Source: Paenibacillus sp. PCH8
GTDB taxonomy: Bacteria; Bacillota; Bacilli; Paenibacillales; Paenibacillaceae
Assembly (NCBI RefSeq): GCF_002968835.1
Contig: NZ_PKQK01000003.1
Span: 868,001-932,000 of the forward strand
Direction: 5' to 3'
DNA: 64,000 bases
A model generated the notes under the pieces. The model made no database searches. It saw nothing but the letters and a program-made list of their open reading frames with translations, and had not been told where the DNA came from. Below, one piece after another: positions 17,241 to 24,692 of the stretch (positions within the stretch are counted from its first letter, which is position 1; every line of letters starts with the position of its first letter). The position numbers and the translations under genes are program-made.

Positions 17241-18299
17241 TTATTTTAATGCGATCAGCAGATTTTGCAAATTTTTCTCCATCAGAGTGAAATAATCATC
17301 CCCGTTGGTGGCCTGTTCCTGGGTCAATCCTTCAACCGGATTAAGTACCATCGTCTCGACACCTGCTTCACTTGCCAATGTTTTCGCCAATTTGTCAGAT
17401 ACCAGCTCTTCGAAGAAAATGTATTTGATCCCTTCATCTTTAACGAGCTTCGCAAGCTTCACAATATCCTGTCCTGTCGGTTCTGCATCTGGGGATAGTC
17501 CCATTATGGCATGCTGGGTTAGTCCATAATCACGTGCAAGGTAACCGAAGGCTTGGTGTGACACGACAATTTCTTTGTTTGGTACTGTAGCCAATTCGTC
17601 TACAAAGCGCTGATCCAGCGTCTCAAGCTTCGTACGAAGCTCTTGATATCGTTGTTCGTAACCTGTCTTGTGGTCAGGATCTGCCTCGACCAGACTATTT
17701 TTAATGTTCTCAGCCATAATCATGGCCGATTTCGGGCTAACCCATGTATGTGGATCAATATGGTGATCGGCAACTTCTTCACTCGTGCCCTCGTCTGCGT
17801 GATCATCTGTATGCTCGTCTTCATGTTCCTCGCCATGACCATGTCCATCATCGCCCTCAGCCGTTAACAGCTTAACCCCTTCACTGACTGCAACAGACTT
17901 CACCTTCGTATCGCTGTTCAGCGATTTCAGGAAGTTCGGCACCCATCCTTCCAGTCCAGCTCCATTATAGAAGAACAGCTGTGCCTTGGATGTATTGACA
18001 ATATCCTGACTCTTAGGAGTCCAGTCATGGGGTTCCACACCCGTCGGTAGCAGGTTAATGACGTTGGCATCTTCCCCACCAATTGCAGCTGTAAACGCAT
18101 ATACCGGATAAAATGTCGTCACGACATTCACTTTGCCTTCCACTATCTTCGCAGTATTGGAACTATTCTGCCCACATGCGGACAACACCAGTAAACTGAG
18201 TATAAGCAGACCGCTCCATAGCAACTTCATTTTGCTTCTTTTGCTGGTCTTCACAGGGCCGCTAACCTCTGATAAATGACTACTTTTATTAATGATCAT
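17241..18299 (-). CDS. znuA: Zinc-binding lipoprotein of the ZnuABC/AdcABC importer
   Basis: Extracellular solute-binding lipoprotein that captures Zn2+. 352 residues. A 24-residue N-terminal extension precedes the signal peptide, with lipobox LSAC near residue 42. The cluster 9 fold has ligands in TGVEPHDWTP and VVSHQAFGYLA, and a His/Asp/Glu-rich loop (GHGHGEEHEDEHTDDH, about 150-170) typical of zinc rather than manganese binders. The ATG at 18299 has GGAG 9 nt upstream. It is first in the operon, under a promoter covered by a Zur box. Confidence 0.95.
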   Translation of the reverse strand: MIINKSSHLSEVSGPVKTSKRSKMKLLWSGLLILSLLVLSACGQNSSNTAKIVEGKVNVVTTFYPVYAFTAAIGGEDANVINLLPTGVEPHDWTPKSQDIVNTSKAQLFFYNGAGLEGWVPNFLKSLNSDTKVKSVAVSEGVKLLTAEGDDGHGHGEEHEDEHTDDHADEGTSEEVADHHIDPHTWVSPKSAMIMAENIKNSLVEADPDHKTGYEQRYQELRTKLETLDQRFVDELATVPNKEIVVSHQAFGYLARDYGLTQHAIMGLSPDAEPTGQDIVKLAKLVKDEGIKYIFFEELVSDKLAKTLASEAGVETMVLNPVEGLTQEQATNGDDYFTLMEKNLQNLLIALK

Positions 18300-18323
18300 T
18301 ATGATTCACTCCGCATCTCTTAA

Positions 18324-18338
18324 TCGTAAATATTACTA
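18324..18338. promoter_or_regulatory. Zur operator upstream of znuA
   Basis: TCGTAAATATTACTA matches the B. subtilis Zur box (TCGTAAT-N-ATTACGA) at 12 of 14 fixed positions. It overlaps the predicted start point of the promoter at 18344-18372, where bound Zur would block transcription when zinc is plentiful. A zur gene lies at 21276-21740. Confidence 0.75.
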
Positions 18339-18343
18339 AAAGA

Positions 18344-18372
18344 ATTATAGGTAACCTGCTCGTACTTGTCAA
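18344..18372 (-). promoter_or_regulatory. Consensus sigma-A promoter of znuACB
   Basis: On the minus strand TTGACA, a 17-nt spacer and TATAAT are a perfect housekeeping promoter. The -10 box lies just upstream of the Zur box. Confidence 0.85.
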
Positions 18373-18462
18373 GCTATCCCGTCCTATTCATTCTCTCCCG
18401 AAGTACGGAGTTCATAACAGTATATGCTTGTTCGCTTCCCGTCAGTTGTGAATTCTCCCAAC

Positions 18463-18490
18463 AAAAAAGGACCCGAATTTAATTCGGGCC
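18463..18490 (-). terminator. Terminator after metG
   Basis: On the minus strand GGCCCGAATTAAATTCGGGTCC is followed by TTTTTTG. The perfect part is CCCGAATT/AATTCGGG, 37 nt after the metG stop. Confidence 0.85.
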
Positions 18491-18526
18491 ACCTCGTGTC
18501 AAAATTTCGACATATTCAAAATTGTC

Positions 18527-20551
18527 TTATTTTACTTGTGCACCATTAGGCATATTGTCCGGCACGGTAGCCAGGGTGAGCTGGTCGCCATGAGATGCCG
18601 CCAGAATCATACCTTGAGACAATTCACCACGGAGTTTCACCGGTTTGAGATTGGTCACACAGATGACTTTGCGTCCCACCATCTCTTCAGGCGAATAGAA
18701 TTTCGCAATACCCGATACAACCTGACGCTGCTCGTAACCCAGATCCAGCTGCAATTTCAACAATTTATCAGCTTTTTTGACAGGTTCACAGGCAATGACT
18801 TGAGCGACACGCAGTTCGACTTTGGCAAAATCGTCAATGCCGATTTCTTCCGTGCCTTCAGGTGCAGTCACTGGCTCAACAGCAGCCGAAGCTCCAGCAT
18901 CTGTTTGACTTGCTTCAGGCTGTGCCGCTTTTTGTCCGCCAGTCATTGCTTCAGAGATATAAGCAATCTCCTGCTCGGAATCCAAACGCGGGAAGATTGG
19001 ATCACCTTTTTGTAAGGCGTTTCCAGTTGGAATCAGGCCCCATTGCTTGGCTGAATCCCAAGCCGTGAGTTCACCTTCCTGAATGCCGAGCTGTGCCCAG
19101 ATTTTACGTGGAGCACGCGTGAGGAACGGTTGCAACAGAATGGAAGAAATTCGCAAGCTCTCGATCAGATGAGACATCACGGACGCCAATTCATCGCGTT
19201 TCGCTTCATCACGAGCCAGCGCCCACGGCTGCGTCTCATCAATGTATTTGTTGGTGCGGCTGACAAACTGGCTGATCGCCGTGAGTGCCACGGAAAATTG
19301 CAGGTTTTCCATCGCTTGTTCCACTTTTTCCACCGTTGCATGACCCGCTTCTTCCAGCGAAACATCAAATTCAGTCACATTCGTTGCAAATGCAGGAGCT
19401 TTACCTTCGAAATATTTCTCTACCATGGCAACCGTGCGGTTCAACAGGTTACCGAGGTCATTCGCGAGATCGGAGTTCACACGTTCTACGAAGCTCTCCG
19501 GTGTAAATGTACCATCGGAACCAAATGGGACTTCACGCAGCAGGTAATAACGCAGTGCATCCAGACCGTAGCGGTCAATCAGAGTAACTGGGTCAACGAC
19601 ATTACCTTTTGATTTGGACATCTTGCCATCCTTCATCAACAACCAGCCATGTGCGAAGACTTTCTTCGGCAAAGGCAGGTCCAGCGCCATCAACATGATT
19701 GGCCAATAAATCGTATGGAAACGCACGATTTCTTTACCCACCAGATGCACGTCCGCAGGCCAGAACTTGTCATACAGGGATGCATCGGAAGAACCATAAC
19801 CCAGAGCTGTAATATAGTTGGACAACGCATCAATCCACACATATACCACGTGTTTTGGATCGCCTTTGACTTTGACGCCCCATTCAAATGTGGTCCGCGA
19901 TACGGCCAAGTCTTCCAGACCTGGCTTAATGAAGTTATTGATCATCTCGTTCTTGCGGGACTCCGGCTGAATAAAGCCAGGGTTCTCTTCATAATATTTC
20001 AACAGACGATCTGCATATTTGCTCATGCGGAAGAAATAGGATTCTTCTTTGACCAGTTCAACAGGGTGACCGCTGTCCGGGCTTTTGGCCGAAATAATCT
20101 CGCCCTTCTCATTTTTCTCCACATCAACCAATTGGGTCTCTGTGTAATATGTCTCATCCGGGATACTGTACCAGCCTTCATACTCGCCTTTATAGATATC
20201 TCCCTGTTTCAACAGACGGTCAAAGATATCCTGAACTACCGTTTTGTGGCGTTCTTCTGTTGTACGGATGAAGTCGTCATTGGAGATGTCCAGCTTGTTC
20301 CACAATTCCTTGATGCCCACAACGATATCATCTACAAATGCCTGCGGAGACTGTCCTTTCTCCTGAGCCTTGCGTTCAATCTTCTGGCCATGCTCATCCG
20401 TTCCAGTCAGATAACGCACGGCATACCCGCGCAGACGCTTGTAACGAACCATCGCATCTCCTGCCACCGTTGTATACGCATGCCCAATATGCAATTTGTC
20501 ACTCGGATAATAAATCGGTGTTGTTAGATAAAATGTCTTTTGGTCAGCCAT
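18527..20551 (-). CDS. metG: Methionyl-tRNA synthetase
   Basis: Charges tRNA-Met, including the initiator. 674 residues: class I Rossmann domain with HIGH-type motif KLHIGHAYTT near residue 20, KMSKS motif GKMSKSKGNVVD near 300, anticodon-binding helices, and a C-terminal tRNA-binding (EMAP/Arc1p-like) domain from about 570 (DDFAKVELRVAQVIA, GRKVICVTNLKPVKLRGELSQGM). The four zinc cysteines of some MetRS types are absent, as in the B. subtilis form. Start ATG at 20551 is preceded by AAGGAGGAG. A T-box leader lies upstream. Confidence 0.96.
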   Translation of the reverse strand: MADQKTFYLTTPIYYPSDKLHIGHAYTTVAGDAMVRYKRLRGYAVRYLTGTDEHGQKIERKAQEKGQSPQAFVDDIVVGIKELWNKLDISNDDFIRTTEERHKTVVQDIFDRLLKQGDIYKGEYEGWYSIPDETYYTETQLVDVEKNEKGEIISAKSPDSGHPVELVKEESYFFRMSKYADRLLKYYEENPGFIQPESRKNEMINNFIKPGLEDLAVSRTTFEWGVKVKGDPKHVVYVWIDALSNYITALGYGSSDASLYDKFWPADVHLVGKEIVRFHTIYWPIMLMALDLPLPKKVFAHGWLLMKDGKMSKSKGNVVDPVTLIDRYGLDALRYYLLREVPFGSDGTFTPESFVERVNSDLANDLGNLLNRTVAMVEKYFEGKAPAFATNVTEFDVSLEEAGHATVEKVEQAMENLQFSVALTAISQFVSRTNKYIDETQPWALARDEAKRDELASVMSHLIESLRISSILLQPFLTRAPRKIWAQLGIQEGELTAWDSAKQWGLIPTGNALQKGDPIFPRLDSEQEIAYISEAMTGGQKAAQPEASQTDAGASAAVEPVTAPEGTEEIGIDDFAKVELRVAQVIACEPVKKADKLLKLQLDLGYEQRQVVSGIAKFYSPEEMVGRKVICVTNLKPVKLRGELSQGMILAASHGDQLTLATVPDNMPNGAQVK

Positions 20552-20612
20552 GAATGACTTCTCCTCCTTCAAATGTTCCTGCTTTTTGTGCACTTTTATC
20601 TAAAAAAGAACA

Positions 20613-20916
20613 CAAAAAACTCCCGCCCCTATGGGACGAGAGTTGCTCTCACGTGTTACCACCCAAATTCCCTGTATCTTTCACAAAACACAGGCTCTGT
20701 CGGTCCTTCGACCGCCCATTAACGCTGGATCACGCCTCAGCCTTACGACAGCAGCAATAAAATCACTATCTGCACGCTCGGAAGAGGTTCCTCCGGGACC
20801 ATTTCCATCCTCCTCCCAGACCGGTTCTCAGCTCATCCGGCTCTCTGCACTGGGGGTGTGTCTGTACTTATCCCTTCACTGGAAATCATATAACCAAACT
20901 TTTTTAACAGGATATA
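20613..20916 (-). promoter_or_regulatory. T-box leader of metG
   Basis: This 300-nt leader has the T-box core GGGTGGTAACACG (minus strand, 20652-20664) and then the terminator AACTCTCGTCCC-ATA-GGGGCGGGAGTT with a T run (20613-20644). The T-box core and terminator arm give the usual antiterminator choice. A purine-rich stem I region (AGAGAGCCGG...ACCGG) lies further upstream. Uncharged tRNA-Met is the expected ligand from the downstream gene; I could not place the specifier codon with confidence. Confidence 0.88.
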
Positions 20917-20923
20917 TAGGAAA

Positions 20924-20953
20924 AATATACTGAAATGCGGGCCCCTTTGTCAA
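20924..20953 (-). promoter_or_regulatory. Sigma-A promoter of the metG leader
   Basis: On the minus strand TTGACA, an 18-nt spacer and TATATT give a start near 20916, which fits the T-box leader length of about 365 nt to the ATG. Confidence 0.65.
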
Positions 20954-21021
20954 GTGGACAGCATACTCAAGTTCAATCCTAGGCTACTTCCAGACCACCC
21001 GAATGCCTTCTGATTATATCG

Positions 21022-21273
21022 TTACTCCGACACCATCATAGACTTCTCTGCCTTCGGCGGCACCAGATCTACACCACCTGGATGAAACGGATGACACTTG
21101 GCTATACGTTTCGCTGTTAACAATGAGCCTTTGAGCGCACCATGCACTTCAATCGCCTCCATAGCGTAGGCCGAACAAGTTGGATAGAATCGACATGTGG
21201 GCGGCTTCAATGGAGAAATATAGTTGCGGTACACTCGAATGGGTGCCTGAGCTATTTTGCGTGATAACTTCAT
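21022..21273 (-). CDS. yidD: Membrane protein insertion efficiency factor YidD
   Basis: Small membrane-associated protein linked to YidC/Oxa1 insertion. 83 residues with the family signature YRNYISPLKPPTCRFYPTCS near 16 and KCHPFHPGGVDLVP near 65; three conserved cysteines are present. The start at 21273 lies 2 nt after the zur stop, so translation is likely coupled. A longer frame to 21348 overlaps zur and is rejected. Coupling with zur suggests read-through from the zur promoter. Confidence 0.92.
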   Translation of the reverse strand: MKLSRKIAQAPIRVYRNYISPLKPPTCRFYPTCSAYAMEAIEVHGALKGSLLTAKRIAKCHPFHPGGVDLVPPKAEKSMMVSE

Positions 21274-21275
21274 CG

Positions 21276-21740
21276 TCAGCGCTTCCCGTGAGCGTGTTGA
21301 TGTCCGGACGTCGTTTTGGCCGGAGCATGCTCCACGCAGTCCTTGCAATATCCGAACACTTCGAACTTGTGATCCACGACCTGAAATTGCTCAGGCGCAT
21401 CCGCAAGCTGCATCGGACAAAAAATAATTGGATATGTCTTCTGACATTTCAGACAGATCATATGATGATGATGATGGTCTTCACTACAATGTGCTTTGAA
21501 TTTGACGCCATCTTCAAAGATGACCTGTTCCAATACACCCAATTCCTGCATCACACGCAGATTACGATATACCGTGTCAAAACTTAGTCCACTGTATGTC
21601 TTACCCATATATTCATAGACGTCCTTGGGTGTAAGATACCCGGGAGACTCGGCAAATAACCGGGCCAGTGTCTTCCGCTGATCGGTTATGCGGAGCCCCT
21701 GTGAGGACATGGTTGTAATAATCTGTTCTGTCGACAGCAT
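21276..21740 (-). CDS. zur: Fur-family zinc regulator, probable Zur
   Basis: Dimeric metal-dependent repressor, 154 residues. N-terminal winged helix with RITDQRKTLARLFAESPGYLT and SFDTVYRNLRVMQELGVLEQ. The C-terminal half has CSEDHHHHHMICLKC (near 85-99) and a CKDC pair near 135, which form the structural CxxC zinc site, plus a His-rich tail. Zur rather than Fur or PerR is inferred from the CxxC pairs, His content and the Zur box upstream of znuA 2.9 kb away. Followed by yidD. Confidence 0.85.
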   Translation of the reverse strand: MLSTEQIITTMSSQGLRITDQRKTLARLFAESPGYLTPKDVYEYMGKTYSGLSFDTVYRNLRVMQELGVLEQVIFEDGVKFKAHCSEDHHHHHMICLKCQKTYPIIFCPMQLADAPEQFQVVDHKFEVFGYCKDCVEHAPAKTTSGHQHAHGKR

Positions 21741-21905
21741 GATCTAAGCACCTCCTGTCATACGAGCATTTTGCATCATTCATAGAGCGACAGTTGTTTC
21801 TGCAAAAAGCGGAAACTTTTGCTTTCTTGTATCCTCTAATAATGCATTAATTTAGGCTTGGAGTCAACGAAGGCACCGGGTTCCCCCGATTTCTGTGACC
21901 TATTG

Positions 21906-22031
21906 AAAAAGGACTCCATTCACATGCATTGTCATTACGTTTAGCCTTGAGCTAATGACATTGCATTTTCACGGAGTCCTTTCTGGACGGTTCAGATGAT
22001 CAATCGTTCGGGCGACTTTTCCGAACCGTCC
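21906..22031 (-). terminator. Two-hairpin terminator after the first PKD protein gene
   Basis: On the minus strand a first hairpin (GGACGGTTC/GAACCGTCC, 21985-22031) is followed by a long one with AAGGACTCC/GGAGTCCTT outer arms and ATGTCATTA-like inner pairing (21906-21982) ending in TTTTT. The first hairpin's loop (AAAAGTCGCCCGAACGATTG) is conserved in the terminator of the paralogue at 24598-24675. Confidence 0.75.
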
Positions 22032-22049
22032 GTGCATGTTCATGTGAAA

Positions 22050-24341
22050 TTACTTTTCAGCCGGAAGCGGCGTGAATAGCAGGTTAACAGGCAAGTTGCT
22101 GCCTGGTGCTGCCGAGAAGAGAATCGTAACACTTTCGCCAGTCGAACCTGTGCGGTACATCACACTTTGCTCATTCGGTGCCGTGACTGATTTTCCAGTG
22201 GAGATCTGAACGACCTGTCCATTCACGAGTGCTACACCTGAGTATTTGCCTCCACGAGGGTTGAATGAAATCAGCGTACGCGGAGCGACATTTTTCAATG
22301 TGATTTTGTATAATACACCGAAGTTGCCTGCGTTGGAAGCTTCTGTAAAGGCCATAGGGTCCGTACCCACCAAGTTTGGATCACTGGTATTATCTCCGAG
22401 CGGAAGACGTGCGGGTTTCGAACCGATTTCTTGGTCATACGTAATAATCCGTGTTGCATTTGGATATGTTCCACGGTTGTGCACACCATCACGATCCAGA
22501 ACCGGCAATGTGGACCATACAGCCATCGGATCTTTATTTTCTTCGACCAAGATCACGTTATAGTCAAGTCTATAATCGGTAAAAGCATCGGAATAGAGAG
22601 AGATAACTTGCCCTTCTTTCATCGGAAGTGCACTTAGTTCGGTCAAAATCAGTTTGCTTTCTCCCGGCTGGAAATACTCTTTCTTTATGTCCGCTCCAGT
22701 CTGAATCGACTTGAACCATTTATCAATAGACAATTTCCCGGCTACGGTAGCAAACGGAGTCGGTCCCGCGAAGCCCATATTTTGTTGTTCAAATACTGCC
22801 GCATATGGGTTGTTGTTTGTTGCAATAACATACATTTTCACTCTTTTGCCTGTATTGTTCACATGGTGAATCATGAAACGGGTCTGACCCAGTGATGATT
22901 CTTTATATACAATACCTTCCGTATTAACCGTTTCCGGACTGTTGCTGCGGATCAACAGACTTGGCTCATCCGTATACGTATAAGGTACTTTTTCCATAGA
23001 AGTCACTTCACCACCGTTAAAGACAAATTTCTGTCCAACCGGGGTGAAGAGTACATTAAAATCAGAAAAAGCATATAACGTCTCATTCGTTATCGTGATG
23101 ACTTTGGAGTACGTATTCGCAGCACCGTGGTTGTCTGTAACCGTAAGCGTCACTGTTTTGGGACCCGGTTCAAAGAATGCAAGCGAATCGTTCTCCCACA
23201 CCACTTTAACAATATTATTTTCATCATCTGTACTTTTGTCGATATACGTTATCTTTTCGCCCATTTTGTATTGTTCCTTGTCCGTCGTAAACATGGCTAC
23301 AGGAGGAAGATTAGGCTCCAGAACTTCAAGCGTAATCGAATAGGGATCACTCCATTGGCCGTTTGAATCCTGAACTTGATATGAAATCGTATATGTACCC
23401 GCTTGATCAAACGATTCCTGACGGCCTGTCCAACGTTCATCAACGATCTTCAGTCCATTTGGAGAACTGTAAGAAGTCATATAGTCCACCAGATCGCCCG
23501 CAAAAATTTCTTTTTGGGAAATGGTAAAGCTTGCGACCGGTTTCGTATTTAGATTCAGTACAACCGTTTTAGCTGACTGATTCACTTTATAGGTGATGTT
23601 CAGCGCTTGAGTAATGGAAGTTAAAGGTACCATAAACGTACTTTTTTGTTGATAAGCAGGGCCTTTCATCGTTCTCGACTCTCCATTTACGGTATAGACC
23701 TTACTGTTGGTTTTGAATCGGAGCTCATGGTCACCACTGATGATGACGGTTTCCTTGGTTTGGTTATCGTATTTGACCCCGTATCCCACACGGTCCACCA
23801 GAGCACGAATCGCAACATACGATACACCGTTTTTGACAGTCATGGGCTGGCCGGCAAGATACGTTTTCCCGTCCTGCTCCATTTTGTTGCTATTCATGAA
23901 CAACGTCAGATTTCCGCCTGATCCTGCGGTAGAATCCCCTCCAATAGATGGTTGCTCTACTTGAGCAGGTGTAACTTGCGTTTCAACATCCTCCGTAGTT
24001 CCCGCCTGAATCGCCGGTTTCGTACTCGCCTCATCTGTAGTCGTCTCTCCCCCATCGATGGCGGGTTTTTTCACATCTGCTGTCGGCGTTGCCTCAGTGC
24101 CTGTCGAATTCTCGGTTTTCTTTGCTTCAGCGGACGGAGCGTTGATGGATGCGTTCCCAGTCTTCACTTCACGCTCTGCAAGCGGTTGCTCTTCCTTTAG
24201 CACCTCAACCGTTTCTACTTTGGCCGTGTTTACTGACGCCGTGTTACTTTGAGATACGGATTGTGCATTCACCGAACCGATTGCAAATGCTTGAAAAACG
24301 GCTATAGCGGTATAAATGGATAATTTCTTCTTCAGATTCAT
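22050..24341 (-). CDS. Secreted PKD-like protein with copper-amine-oxidase N-domain (paralogue 1)
   Basis: 763 residues. Signal peptide 1-26 (ending VNA), a low-complexity Thr/Glu/Pro-rich region (30-145), a copper amine oxidase N-domain (about 150-265; SYVAIRALVDRVGYGVKYDN and STFMVPLTSITQALNITYKV) and two PKD-like beta-sandwich modules (about 270-420; GTYTISYQVQDSNGQWSDPY and PKTVTLTVTDNHGA). A long C-terminal domain (425-763) is not assigned. No catalytic motif or SLH anchor is seen, so a wall-associated or secreted role is inferred. It is a tandem duplicate of the next gene. Start ATG has AGAAGGAG 13 nt upstream, with an ECF-type promoter. Confidence 0.82.
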   Translation of the reverse strand: MNLKKKLSIYTAIAVFQAFAIGSVNAQSVSQSNTASVNTAKVETVEVLKEEQPLAEREVKTGNASINAPSAEAKKTENSTGTEATPTADVKKPAIDGGETTTDEASTKPAIQAGTTEDVETQVTPAQVEQPSIGGDSTAGSGGNLTLFMNSNKMEQDGKTYLAGQPMTVKNGVSYVAIRALVDRVGYGVKYDNQTKETVIISGDHELRFKTNSKVYTVNGESRTMKGPAYQQKSTFMVPLTSITQALNITYKVNQSAKTVVLNLNTKPVASFTISQKEIFAGDLVDYMTSYSSPNGLKIVDERWTGRQESFDQAGTYTISYQVQDSNGQWSDPYSITLEVLEPNLPPVAMFTTDKEQYKMGEKITYIDKSTDDENNIVKVVWENDSLAFFEPGPKTVTLTVTDNHGAANTYSKVITITNETLYAFSDFNVLFTPVGQKFVFNGGEVTSMEKVPYTYTDEPSLLIRSNSPETVNTEGIVYKESSLGQTRFMIHHVNNTGKRVKMYVIATNNNPYAAVFEQQNMGFAGPTPFATVAGKLSIDKWFKSIQTGADIKKEYFQPGESKLILTELSALPMKEGQVISLYSDAFTDYRLDYNVILVEENKDPMAVWSTLPVLDRDGVHNRGTYPNATRIITYDQEIGSKPARLPLGDNTSDPNLVGTDPMAFTEASNAGNFGVLYKITLKNVAPRTLISFNPRGGKYSGVALVNGQVVQISTGKSVTAPNEQSVMYRTGSTGESVTILFSAAPGSNLPVNLLFTPLPAEK

Positions 24342-24402
24342 TCTTTATCTTTGGCTCCTTCTGCTCCCACGTAGTGTTATCCCCTCAAAACTCATATGAT
24401 TA

Positions 24403-24427
24403 GACGCTTGGTTCAGGAAAAAGTTTC
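24403..24427 (-). promoter_or_regulatory. ECF-sigma-type promoter of PKD paralogue 1
   Basis: On the minus strand GAAAC, 16 nt, CGTCTAATCATATG. The -10 side is identical to that of paralogue 2 over 14 nt, and the spacer differs, which points to selection on the boxes. Confidence 0.6.
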
Positions 24428-24546
24428 TAAATAATTAGTAATATCTTGTATATATACATTTCATTTGTCATCCGTATACTTTGTACGGTATTATTTCGCA
24501 GAAAATAATAATAGAAGTTGACGATTACATGAAAAAATCACATGAA

Positions 24547-24675
24547 GAAGGGACTATCCCCTAGCCATGTTCATGACTTATGGGATAGCCCCTTCCTGAC
24601 GGTTTAGATGGTCAATCGTTCGGGCGACTTTTGGGGTGAACGGGTATATGATATAAGCTTTCACTCCAAACCGTC
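24547..24675 (-). terminator. Two-hairpin terminator after PKD paralogue 2, resembling an IS1182 end
   Basis: On the minus strand GACGGTTT/AAACCGTC (24598-24675) is followed by GGGGCTATCCC/GGGGATAGTCCC (24549-24594). The second hairpin matches the left end of the IS element at 35493-35528 at 33 of 36 positions. The rest of the 350-nt gap holds only the paralogue 1 promoter and leader. Confidence 0.65.
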
Positions 24676-24692
24676 CGTGCAGTGATAAGATA

